A DNA stretch of 64,000 bases, from the NCBI GenBank assembly GCA_009767595.1, contig VSDK01012688.1:415968-479967 (forward strand), in the 5' to 3' direction. The stretch comes from Symbiodinium kawagutii. Its lineage: Eukaryota > Sar > Dinophyceae > Suessiales > Symbiodiniaceae. The position numbers were made by a program, and so were the translations under genes. The notes below the pieces were generated by a model that saw only the letters and a program-made list of their open reading frames with translations, ran no database searches and had not been told where the DNA came from. Below, piece by piece: positions 1-12,200 of the stretch (within the stretch, counting starts at the first letter, position 1; every line of letters begins with the position of its first letter).

Positions 1-1
1 T

Positions 2-1190
2 GAACCCCCAGCTCCAGCTGAGAACTTTGAAGTGCTGGAGATCAAGTTTGAAGATGGCAACTTCGTGCACCCTCTTCGGAAGCTATGTCAGCAAGTTCAT
101 CAAGATGCGATGAACCCGGAAGATGGTCAAGTGCAGGATCATGGCACTTGGAAAGGAACTTGGCCGTTGCCATCAAGGTCGCAATGGCAAGCAGTGAACT
201 CCGTGAAGGGCAAGTGGCCGAATGGTGAGCATGATGCTATGGCCGCGCAGACTGCGCGGAGGGAATACAAATGGAAGGAGATCCCAGAGAAGGACAAGCC
301 CGCCTTCCGAGATGCTGCAAAGACCGGGTGGCAAGTATGGATGGACAATGATGCACTGACTGTGCTGGATGATGATGAAGCCAATGCAGTGTGGAAACGC
401 CTTCGACTTTCAGGCGGTCTGCACAAAGTGTTGGCACCCCGCTATGTCTACACGGACAAGCACGATGGCTTGAGGACTGCATCAGTGCAACTTCCCCTGA
501 AAGCCAATGCCAGGTTAGTAGTACCAGGCTACAAAGATGTGACGGCCTATGAAGTTCGGAAGGATGCCCCGACAGGTGCGAGAACTTCGCAACATTTGTT
601 GCTCATGTTCACTTCAAGCAAAGGGTGGACATTGATGTCAGCTGACGTGAAGTCAGCCTTCCTGAAAGGAGAGGAGTTTGCGCCTGGCGAACGGGAGCTC
701 TACATCACCTTCATCAAGGGCACGGTCGATGGTGAACCAAACCTTCCACTTGGACAAGGTGGACTTGCTCGCCTTCGAAAAGGCATCTTTGGTCTTGCCG
801 ACTCACCTCGGCGTTGGTACCTCAGGTTGCACAAGTCCCTTTGCAATCTTGGGTGGGTTCGCTCGGAGATTGACGCAGCGCTATGGTTCTTATGGAGCCC
901 CGACCACAAGGAGCTCTATGGCATGGTGCTGTCGCATGTGGATGATCTTCTCATCGGCGGCAACGACATTGCTCGAGCTTCGATTGAACAGCTTGGCGCA
1001 GAGTTGGGCTTTGGTTTGTTGGAAACCGGCGAGTTCACCTACTGCGGCAAAACTATCAAGCAGCACTCTGATGGTTCGATCTCCATCAGCATGAAGGCCT
1101 ACCACGAGAACCTGGCTGCAGTGCGAGTTCCTCTGGATCGTCGCCGCACTCCTGATGCACCTTTGAGCCCTTCGGAGCTCTCTTCGAGGA
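2..1190 (+). pseudogene. copia reverse transcriptase (RVT_2) part of pol, 5'-partial
   Basis: This frame carries the copia reverse transcriptase, which copies element RNA into DNA. An internal ATG is at 32, but the frame is already open at base 2, so that is probably not the start. Visible motifs are the first catalytic Asp in SADVKSAFLKG (about 640-672), the conserved IFGLADSPRRWY (about 785-820), and the active-site HVDDLLIGG (about 937-963), the copia form of YVDD. After about 1186 this frame loses similarity and stops at 1300, while conserved sequence continues in the +1 frame. A 1-nt insertion or 2-nt deletion, or a programmed shift, is needed to continue. Confidence 0.88.
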
Positions 1191-2375
1191 GTACTTGGCA
1201 GCTTGCAGTGGCTGGTGGCGCAGGTTCGGGTGGATATGTCATACCCGCTTTCTGTGTTGCAAGGCGAAACCCCCACTGTAGCTACCTTGTTGAAAGCTAA
1301 TGCTCTGGTGAAAAGGTTTAAGGCCAACTCTGACTTTGCCCTGTGGTTTCGTCCTATGAAGCTGGATGGATGTGGACTGGTTGGCATTTCAGATGCTTCC
1401 CTGGGCAATGTCAAGAAGTCTGGTGGCGTTGGTCAGGATCCTATGGAGCGGGTCTATAGCCAATCTGGCTACCTGATGTTGGTTGGCGATGCAGATCTTC
1501 TTGCTGGACGCGAAGGCAGCTTCGTGCTTTTGGATGGCCGCTCTCACAGGCTCAGTCGAGTCTGTCGCAGCACTTATGCTGCTGAGCTGCTCTCGGCAGA
1601 GGAGACTTTCGATGCAGGGCAGTACTGCCGAGGAGTTTTGGCAGAAGCTTTGGGATACCCCATGGATCAACGGGATGTCTCTCAGAGCTGCGAGGCAGTG
1701 GAGCTCACCGTAGTCGTCGATGCAAAAGACGTGTTCGACAAATCGACGTCGGACACACCGAGCTACGGATCGCAGAAATCCCTGGCATTCACCGTTGCGT
1801 GGCTTCGCAATTTGCTACGCCGCCCTGGGTGCAGCATCCGTTGGACAGCAACGGCCAACATGCTCGCAGATGCGTTGACGAAGGAGATGGACGCAGAGCA
1901 TCTTCGTCAAGTCCTCATGAGCTGCAGGTGGTGCGCCAAGTATAGCCCACTGTTTGTGAAACAAACGGTGAAGGCTCAGCAGAAGCCTGTCAGCAAAGCC
2001 TTGAAAGTGACCGTGGGAGAACCGATGAGCCTGGAGGACCCTATGATGAGCAGACTGATGGTGCTCAGCGACACCCCAGGCTGGCATTTTGAGGACGGCA
2101 TCCCAGTGAACGTGGCCAGGTCCGCCAAATCCTTCAGAACACCAGAACCTCGCTTTGACTCGAAGGTGTACAGTCTTCGTAGCAGCTTTGGTCGTTTTGA
2201 CAAGTTGGATGGGACCGCTGAATGGCGTGTGTTGGAACGGTCAGTTCCATATCGCCGTGGCCACCACGGACTGATAGGGCAAGATTGCAGCTGCCTTGTC
2301 ACTCTCTTCCAGCAACCCCCTCAAAACCAACAAGAAAGGAAGATCCATGTGGAAAGACCTGGTTGTTTTGGGTAG
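1187..2375 (+). pseudogene. copia RNase H domain, shifted frame
   Basis: This is the continuation of pol in the next frame. It begins with the post-RT segment QWLVAQVRVDMSYPLSVLQ and runs into an RNase H domain with acidic residues in the expected order: SDAS (near 1392), AAEL (near 1580), VVDAKD (near 1710) and LADALTKE (near 1862). The domain removes the RNA strand of the RNA:DNA hybrid. About 160 residues of uncharacterised tail follow before the stop at 2373-2375. It has no start codon of its own, and an internal ATG at 1203 falls inside the conserved segment. Confidence 0.88.
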
Positions 2376-3468
2376 CATGCATGGATGAGTGACATGGCAT
2401 GTTGCATGGGCCGCAGTTCGAACCTCCTTTTCCTGGCCGCTATTTTAGGCCTAAGCCACTTTGGTGTACGCATCAGGCAAAACGGTCGCGCTTGCATCTG
2501 AGCCATCTGCGGCTGGTTTGCACATGTACACTAACTCTTACCCGTCTTCTTATTGGTCGTATCGAACTAATATGATTGGCAGCAATTCTGGTGAGTCGAC
2601 TAAATGATGATGTCCCTAACAAAACATATCCACTCGGATTGCGGGTTACTTGAAGCCCTGTGCTCCGGCGATGTGTCACAAGGGCATGATACGTGTGAAG
2701 GCTGGTGATGAACGATTGCGCCTTAAATGGATAGACATGGATGTCCCCACATCTTGGGATAGGTTTCTCTGTCGATGTCCCCACATCTTGGGATAGGTCT
2801 ACCTGTTCCTTTTGTAAAGTCACCCAGGCAATCTTGGCTCTTAGAGGCCTGTGCATGGATTGTGTTTTTTTTTTGTGAAAAGTCGTTGTTTTCCATGTGT
2901 TTTGGGCTTTGGGCTTTGGGTCCCGGCTTCAGGGGTTGTTGTTGGCCATGGGCTCTGGTTGGGCTCTGGTGCTGCGACTTTCCATCCTCTCTGAAGTTGA
3001 AAGGTAGGTCATCCAAGTGACGTGTCTACAGCTGAGCCCACAAGGCTCTTGGGCTCCTACCCGTGGTCAGCATAAGCACAGGCCTTGGGATACAGTCCCA
3101 AGACCCCGAATCTACATCTCTTACTCAAAAGAAAGGGCCCCGTCCCCAGTGCAAACCTTTTTGCATGTGCCAAGATTGATGCCCTTGCGGAACTCTGCTA
3201 TGGCAACACACCAACTCCCCCGACCATGACACTATCAACAGGTTCTCCTGGCAACAACACCGATGATTTGAGGCTCATCATTTGTGACTCGGTTCTGCTT
3301 GAACCATTCATGAACCATTGTCAACCAATCATTCACAACGTATTAGACCATCCGTGTCAACCATTCATAACCATTCTCAAGCGCTTAACAGCCATTTGTC
3401 CCATGTGATGGTCCTGGATAGGGAGCGCTCAGCCATTTGTCTGATGGTCCCAGATGCCATGGGGCTAG
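2376..3468 (+). other. No recognised gene; region upstream of first dynein exon
   Basis: No dynein exon or other coding sequence was recognised. It contains a short direct repeat (2740-2797) and otherwise unremarkable sequence. It is probably dynein intron sequence, or the remaining 3' flank of the copia element. Confidence 0.4.
2740..2797 (+). repeat. Two perfect 24-bp direct repeats
   Basis: GATGTCCCCACATCTTGGGA followed by TAGG occurs at 2740-2763 and again at 2774-2797, 34 bp apart. Each copy contains the interrupted palindrome CCCCACATCTTGGGA. They lie 365 bp after the copia stop and could be remnants of its 3' end; this is unproven. Confidence 0.8.
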
Positions 3469-3538
3469 GCCATCGCTTCCATCGAGTCTTCTCTGAAGCT
3501 GTTGGCCAAGTTCCAGACCATCCTTCAGCGGGACAGCA
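3469..3538 (+). CDS. Dynein exon 1 (first recognised), tail
   Basis: Reads [16 protein letters not shown], a dynein tail (DHC_N1) match. It follows AG at 3467-3468 and precedes a GC donor; phase 1 out. Upstream exons are not in the window. Confidence 0.65.
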
Positions 3539-6190
3539 GCTTGGACGTAGCCAGGTGTTCTGCGACATGTTCGGGGGACAGGGACATGAAGGGATTGAAG
3601 GAAGCGCGTGAACCTTACTGCTCAAAAGGAATACTAAGAGACGGTGGATGCTGATGAACACCATTGGGATTCCGGGATCAAGGGTCAAGACAAGGCATGG
3701 TCTTCAGTTGGAAGAAGGTTTGACCTTGGCTGTCTGCCTGAAACTGAGATACCCCCCAATCCACTGAAGGTTATCAGAGGGAAACCCAAAGAGAGGGCAC
3801 CATTACCATGCTTGTATCAAATTTTGCTTCGAGAAGAGTCGGGGATATTTGGGGTATGCGCTTGCTCCCACTGAACATGTCAAGCCCAACACATCATGGG
3901 ATACGAATATGGTCAAAATGCTAGGCTTTTTCTTTAGGCTTCTGGGCTTATTGGATTCAATGGCAAAGATCTTCCCCTGATCAATGATACCTGTCAGCTG
4001 ACTTGTCATGTGACCAGTGGATTTCATGTGCTGCATGGCTTTGAACCAACTTGTTCCTCCAGGGATGGGTTTTGGGTGCCAAATCTAGAAACTGAGGCCC
4101 CTTGGTTTTCAGTAAAGGCACACAATCTCCTCGGCTTTGAGATTCACAGATTCTCCTTGGTGTTCCTTCGAAGCATTCAAGGCTTGCGACAAGATTTAGA
4201 GACCAAGTTCGCCGTGATCTTCCACAACTACGGCTTGGAGCTCACTCACGTGCAAGACCAGTACGAGAAGTACAAGACAGGCACGAGCTGTCAACCAGCC
4301 GTCCCTTTGCCGAACTTCCGTTGCAATGAATCTCCCATGCCAGTGACCCATAGTGGGTGAACTTCAGTGCTGTGCCAGGCCCACCATTGGTGCGAAACCT
4401 GCCACCTGTGGCCGGACACATCACGTGGTCGCGTCACCTGTACAGGCGTTGGGAGAGTGCAGACTGTGCACGTGCAATGGGCCCCCACGAAACAACTGGG
4501 TTGATTGTTTGAGTCTTCGGGATGTTCACCAAAGGTACATGACCCGCAACCAGGCGGCCTTTGCCCAATAACTGGTGAAGGTTAGCCGATGGACACACAG
4601 GAGCCCCAGAGAATCGTAAGCCTGAAATGGTTGTAGTATGGATTGGACATCAGGAGAAGAACTGAATTTCTTGGGCAAGTATTCTTTCTCTTTTGATGTC
4701 TCGCGTCCACTTGGAGTTGCCCAGGGTTTGGCATGGTCTTGACATGCAATGCCCTTTTTCTCGTTGCATGGGTACCTTTTCACTTGTTGAAGGCCCACCT
4801 TGACCCCCAGCCCACAGCGTTACAGAGTTTGGGATAGGCGAATCGAGGGGCCGATGCAAAAGTTCCAGACCAACCCGGCAGTCTTGGCTTCTTGGTAGCG
4901 AAGCAGCTGCATGGCGAGAGCATCGATCCATTGGGGGAACCAAACCGTACCCCGCAGGAACACCAAGCCTTCGATTTGTGCCTCGGAGCTGGGAACGGAT
5001 CCAAGGAAGGAAGGTCTTACATGATGGAATGCTTGGGTGCAGCCAAGAAGCTGCAATTTGCAGGGTTGGTTTAGGCCTTGCTTCAGAGAACACATTTAAC
5101 AAACACAACTTCGTTGAGTTGCGGATGTATACTTGCATTGGTGAAGATGCAATTCTCTGACCATTTGGAGAGGACGACATTCCATTATGATTATTGTTAC
5201 TACTAGTATTGTTACTGTTAATGTTACTATGATTATCATTATCATTATCATCATTTCTATTAGTATCATCCAATGACCTGTCTTGAACAACCTGTCCTGA
5301 AATGATACTGTATCTAGGTTTGTTGACAAATTCGAACTGCCGTGGTATGTCTTAACAATCCTGTAAGGTCTTGAACGAAGGTGTTCATCAATGGGAACCA
5401 ACCCATAGACTGGTTTCTTGAGGTCTGTCCTGGTGGGAAGACACCCTGGTTGGTGATTTGAAGGATAGCGACCAAGACACACCAGCCAACCCTTGCGGTA
5501 TTTGCTTGGATTGTGACTCAGAAATAAGAGATTCCCGTTTTGTTGGAATCTCAAGTGTCAAACGCGAGAAATTCTCACAGGCTGGGAGAGATTCGCGCAA
5601 GCTCATCCGGATGTACAACAAGATGGCAAAGACCTTGGTCGAGTTTGAGACCCTGTGGTACCAGGCATGGTCTTGGTCTGGCGCCAGGGTGCTATTGGCT
5701 TCTCCAGCTTTTGATGGGTAGCAGTAATGTTTGAGGATATGGAGAAGATCCAACATGGATAGTGATGTAGGGATGGTGACGGCCCATGTCTAGTGATGAC
5801 ATTCGACAAGCTTTCTTGTGGAAGCTCAGGGCGACCAATAATGGGCCGTGGTGTGCTTCGAAATCGTGGGTTTCATTGGGATTCCCACTTCAAGGGATGC
5901 GCAGACCTGGGGATGAATCCGTGATGAGGAAAGTAATTCAGTACTGCAATCAATGTGTTATCAAGAATAATGTATAATTGATGGTGAAATTAGTGCTGAA
6001 GTTGATGGTTAGCCAATGTCAGGATTGTTTTTGCAATATATGATTAAACTGTGGGTTTTGCTATGCATGGTAGTTGTTAGGAATCAACAAATTGTCTTGT
6101 CGATAGTCACAACAAAGCTGGATAGGACCTCAACCTGTCCTTGTTGCCGATTCATCGGATTCATCATCATCATCGTCGTCGTCGTCGTCG

Positions 6191-6259
<69 letters not shown>

Positions 6260-9200
6260 ATCTACCGAACGAGGTCCACTCCTGTATTTTCCCAATGTTG
6301 GTTCTTAAGTGTATTGAATGGCTGACGGATCCTGAATATTCAACTCATGATGTCACCACTCCGTTCATTTGCCCCGAGATACCGCGTTCCCGTTGATGCT
6401 GTCCCCCGGAAACGATGATCTCCGGGGTCCGACTCATGTGGTCGAGGGACCTGCTATCAGGCCTGGGTGAGCAGCATCGAGACGGTGAAGTCCGGACTGC
6501 AGGCCACCTTGATCATCAAGCGACCTGGCAGCATCCCAAGCTTGGCCGGTCTATGGTTTTGTCGTTGGATGACTCCTCATGACCTTTGTGGGTTTGTCTT
6601 AAGATGTTGTATCACCAAAAGTGGTGGTTTTCCTATGAATCATCAGTGGCTATGAACTTGGACGGTTAGTAGGTACTACCATTTATGGACGAACCCATGT
6701 GTTTATCCAAAGAAGGTGCTACTGCCCACGCATCTCAAACCTTTGCCAGTTTTTGAGAAGTCAATTCCCTGGCAGTCAGCTGTCATGGAGGCCAGGGGGG
6801 CAGGCGGCACAGGCTCAGAAAGCAATCAGCAGAGGACTCACTAGACCTTTGGTGAAAGCAATGGTGCCAGTAGCTGCACAGCTGTCATTAATTATGGGGA
6901 ATAACGGACGAACGCTTCAGTAATGGTCAACAATGTTGAACCCTAGTGAATATCACCCCCTGAGATTACGCCACAATTGGGTACCGAGGCACCCGGATGA
7001 TGGTATGCGCTTCCATGTGAACTTTGATTGGGAAATTCTTCAGCTGATCCGTGAGACGCGCTGTCTCGACCGCATGGGCGGCTTGGACAGTGAGCTGCTT
7101 CCAACTTGGGGAGAGAGGATTTTGATGTCGTTGGGAAGTGGCTGTCAACCATGCTTACAGAGAATCTCACCCACCCATGGACACGGTAACATTCCAGTTA
7201 CATCCCCACCCGCATATCCACCGAACAATCAGTGATGCTCGACAGGAAAACCTGGGCTTCCAGCAAAGGGGACTTGGTTAGGGTTACTAGAACTGGGAGA
7301 GCTGTGTGCCACCAATCCGCAAGCCATCAGCTTGCAGAAGAACACTTGTAACCCATGATTAACCATGCAGATTGCTGACAACATCTCTGGGGCACCTGTG
7401 GTCAGAATTTCTTCCGCTCTTAGGAGGTGTGGAGATTCCAGAATCGGCCAAGATGATTTTGCTGCAGGACTTGCACTCATGCAGGAAGTGCAAGAGTTGG
7501 TCACCGTGGTTCATGGTGGTTATATGCTTGGATATCTACCAGATACGGCTACTATTGCCGGTGGTGATACCAGACGTTCATGAAGCTCCTTGGCAATCCA
7601 CTGTGACACTTTCTCGAGCACAGTGCCGAAGGAGCAAAAGTTCAAGACCTACAACCACGAGTTGTCTTTCTTTTTGAAGGAATACCGTCGCGTGACACAG
7701 TCAGTCAAGCCCATTGCCACAAATTTGATGCGACCTCACATGGAGAATTTGGAGTTCAAGATGAGGTGCCTTGCTACGGGTGACCAGGGGAGACGTTGGA
7801 CAGATTCTATGCGTGTTTTTTTTTTGCAATGAGTGCACCTAAGGATAAATAAACGACCACAATCAGGCACATTTTTATGGCACTATGTCTGATGGCGCTT
7901 GTGTATCCGAAGAATGATAGTGACCTATCGCTGCTGTGTGTTCTGCCTGAGCCTCCTGTGCAAAGCCTTTGGAAGAGCTGTGATTTGATGGTTTATGATG
8001 GTGGACACAGTGCCACCGTTGGGTTCATCGGCAGTGGAGGATCAGCTGGATGGTCACAAGGCCAGGGAAGTTGTTGGGCGCCGATCCGTTCTGAGGCCAG
8101 GATTGGTGATCCTGACTTGGACGTCCATGAACATTGAGGCATACTTGGATGAAGTGTGGAAGGAGCTTGACAGGCCCGGGCCTCAGGGTATCCCTGGCGG
8201 AGTTGTCGTATTTTTGGAGCTTTCCTCCGAAAATTTCAAACTGGATAGCGGTCTCATAACATCACTGGGTCCAAGTGTTATTTCTGGAAGAGTACCTTCA
8301 CAATGATTGTCAGAACAAATCAACTCGCACGATTCTGCACCATGGCGTATCCACCTTGCATTTGAAGGATGAGGCATAGATTCATAGATTAGATCATCTC
8401 TTTGCAACCAATTTGGTATGTTTGCATATGGCTTATTGTTGGAAAGGTCTGCAGAAAGGAGAGCCCAGGAGAAATTCATGTAGAGCTGATGTGCCAGCTG
8501 GTTCCCTTGCAAAGGCTGGAGCAGCTGGTCTTGGCTGTGAATGATTTGATGGAGAGCCGCATTGATGCGAACCTGAAGATCGTGGCGAATGTGCTCTTGG
8601 TGAACCTGCCCGAGGCCCGGCTTCGGGTAGATCACAGCTGGCACTTCACCGTTGGAAAAGGACACAGGACTTATGAAGGGAAAAGCAGAGATACCTTCGG
8701 TGTTTGTCGATCATGAGGTTTATGAACCTAAGCACCTAGAATATAAACGCAAGTTTTTACCAACTGACCTGGTAGATTAGCAAATATCCTCGTTCGTTGA
8801 GTGTCAACTTTCTCCGCCATTTGATATTGTAGCCCTACTTCGCTGGTTAAAAGTTAAAAGGATTGCACGAAACATTCTAATGTTGTGCTGATTCGGGACC
8901 ACTGACCACAACAGAGCAGAGCTACTTGCAGGGCTGGGAGCCACGCAGTGGAACTCAGCCAGCTCGCCAGGGTTCATCTCAGAAACCCATCACTGAAGTG
9001 ACCAGAAAAACTGGAAGCACATGGAACCAGATGGGTATGTGGCAAAATAGTGGTACCCCCAGTCAACCAATGGTTTCCGAGTAAAATGATCAATTTTTGG
9101 TGGGTCATGCCCAGATGGAACCCGATGGAATCAGGTGGAAGCAACACGCTTCATGGATTTTGATCCGAGAAGTTCTCAAGTTTCATTGGGAGCAAAGGTT

Positions 9201-12200
9201 TCCAGTACACACATTCGCTGGGAGATGGAGTTGGTGGGCTGATGAGTTCGCTGGGTTCCTCGTTCAGGAGCAAGAGCTGGTCACCTTGGAAGAGTTTGTG
9301 GAGATGCAGGCAGCAGGGTCCCACAGCAATGGACGTGGGCTCTTGGACAGACTCCACTCGTCACAACGTTACCCGGGGTGTATGGCACAAGATATGGAAG
9401 CTTTCAGTGCTGAATATGCTCTGGGGAGGGGTCACATGCGGTTCTGCTTCTGTTTCATTTTTCTGGGTCTCGCTCCGGTTCTGCATCCGGGTTTCGATTT
9501 TGTTGGGCACAGCCAAAGCCGCAGGAACGGCACGTGCGCGCCACGACTGACTTCTTGGTGGCTAAGAATCAGGAGATCGAAAATGCTGTGAACGTTTCAC
9601 GGCGGCAAGGAGATGATGTGGCAAGGCAAGTCAATCTGATCATGGATGTGTGTCGATCGCTCAGAACCAAGTCATCGGAATTTGTAGATTGTAGACATGC
9701 AATCTTCACCTTTTATGCGCATATCATGCTTCAAGACCCAACCAGAGCAGCTAGTGCGGTCGCCCAGGACATGCTGGGCATGATCGTTGGATTCGAACTG
9801 GAGCCGCATGTTCCTGCAGTCACAGAAAGCTGCTAAGCTTCAAGTTCGAACAACGAGGTCTGATGGGTGCTTGATAAGTAGCAGTAGGCAACGAACTGGA
9901 GGATGCACCATGTCCAATGGTGTGCTAGAATATGTCAAACGAAAGGGAGAGGTCATCAAACCTCTCCAAGAAACCTTTGCATGTTTCCAAAGTCATTTCC
10001 AAATCTGTCCTGGAAGGCTTATCATTAGGGACGGGGAACTATATATCGGGCACTGATTGTTGGCGCGAGCTCATGACGCCTTGCTCAGGTGAAATTATCA
10101 AAGTCAAGGCACACTACAATTGGTCCATGTACCAAGCCTTGTTGAACGCCACCAAGAGCTCCTTGAAGGCGCTCCACAGGATCTCCTGTAAGGAACTTCG
10201 TTGGGAGCACGACTTGGGAAGGCACTGTGACTCTCGCTGGTTGACCCAAGTCCTGGCTGCGATCAGGCAATGAAGTTGAGACTTTCCTCCAACTACCGCG
10301 AGGGCAAGCCTCCACCCCCAGCCTTCTTCGAGGTCAGCTGACAGTTGTGGAGAGTCGGATGACTTACAAGATGACTTGCTTCCTACTCCGTTGCAGCTGG
10401 CATCATCCAATCTCAAATCAGGGTCGTCATGACCATTTCTTTAAAGATGTCAAGAGTCAGTAGTAGAAAACACGTCCACTAACCATGAGAGGTAGATAGA
10501 GGTAGATTGTTTTCTCATGGCTTCCACCCGCAGAGCCTGCTGGATGGTTTCTGCGGACATCAGACAGACAGTAGCCCAGCGTAGCAGGATGATTGTCGCA
10601 CTGACTTTCAGGGGAAGCCACCAGTTGAAGTCGGTTGATGACTAGGCTAGCTCTACCGTTTGTAGAAATTTGGATGGTGACCGGTGACCCCTCAGTGATC
10701 GAAATGGATGGGTATCAGCTGTGGCCAACTTTGAGTTGCTCATGGTGGGGATCGCTTCACTTCACCGGTGAATAAGCCATGACTAACTCAACAAGTAACA
10801 AACAAACTAACCAACTAACTAACTAACGAACTAACTAGCTTCTGGATAGGTAACTATGAAGCTGGTTGATGGTGGTTACTAACCCAATAGAACGCCATGC
10901 CTAAGAGTAAGTTCTTAGGTGGGCCAAAATGGCCCAAGTGAAAAGTTCGATGTTAACACAACCTGGTTTTTTGCACACATCTAAAAAACACATCTAAAAA
11001 AACCTGTTTTTTTACACACATCTAAAAAAACCAACTGGCACTTGCGCTTCCACTGCTTCTGTGCGCAATGCCCAGCTGGGAGGGTCCCTTCCGCGTCACA
11101 GGTGGACTTGCAGCTCAACGGCGACGAAGTGGTTTTGAACCCCTCGGTGACGGACATCCAGGCCGAGCGATCCCAGGGTCCGAGGGTCCAGCAGCAACTG
11201 GTTGAACAAACGAAACGTGGGGAACAAACCTGGGATGATGGACTTGAGTCATTCATATGGCCTCGTTTATCAATGATGGACCCCAATAGCTAGTTGGTTA
11301 TTTACCCCATTGATGATGATATAGCGAAAACAGAATGGTATATTCTTTTCCCCGTGAGTCTGACATCCGATATGTTTTGGCTTTGGCCTTCTTTTTGCAG
11401 GTGGGATTTTGTGAATTGTCTGTGCCAAGGCTGCGATCAACGGCGGTGCCGTGGCTGTGCTGAAATGTTCCAAGATGATTGAAGCTTGGGATACAGTCCC
11501 TTGGATGGAATGATTCTGCTAGATATTTGTCACCATGGTTGTTCTCAAAACTGCAGTCCCTTGACAGCCGCATTTTTCTGAGTTGGGGAGAATTAGGGGC
11601 GACCAATTCGACAAAAGATGGTTCATTGGTTCATCTCTTTCGCCCAAGGGTAAGGGGCTGTTGCCTTTCAGATTGACACTGTTGAGCCTCAACATTGGAG
11701 ATGCGCATGGACGCCGCCAAGTCGTAGGTCTCTTGTAGCGCCTTTCACCCAGGTCACTATCCCCAAGAACGTGCAGCTGATTCTGGATGCAAACCTTCCA
11801 CCAGTTCAGGGAACTGGCTCGCAAGGCGTGGGAGAGCACTATGTGTGTTGGGCAGCTGCATATCTGGCTCCTTGTAGGAACCGTACACTGTTGTGAGTTG
11901 TGAAGCAACTTAGAGCCACAAGAACCGACCAACTCCATCCAACACAGTGCCTAGCGGCTGCTTTACATTCCGATCATGGCCCTAGCGGCTGCTTCACCTT
12001 CCAATCAATGCTTTGTCGACACTTGGATTTCCCACTCGTGGACCTCATGGCTGCAACATCGCTGCAGGTACGTTCTACGACCGAATTGCACAGGATCGAG
12101 AGATCCTCAAGGTGCGGCAGAGCACCATTGATGGAGCAGCACCAGGTGCTAGCGATGATTTCAATGAGTATAATACTAGGGGCCAATCACATAGCACTTT

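Larger units (their letters stand above)
1..2375 (+). mobile_element. Ty1/copia-type LTR retrotransposon, 3' part, degraded
   Basis: This is the 3' half of a copia-class pol region: reverse transcriptase followed by RNase H, in the order typical of Ty1/copia. The frame is open from base 2, so integrase and protease would lie before the window. No LTR, polypurine tract or target duplication was recognised after the stop at 2373-2375. The element has the same strand as the dynein gene and lies upstream of its first recognised exon, so it may sit in an earlier dynein intron; that is inference. A reading-frame break near 1186 suggests it is inactive. Confidence 0.9.

Noticed and set aside
2409..2440. 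tRNA-like T-loop (CAGTTCGAACCTCC)
   Set aside because: No matching acceptor stem, D-arm or anticodon arm could be found around it; a similar TTCGAACC at 17691 is equally isolated.
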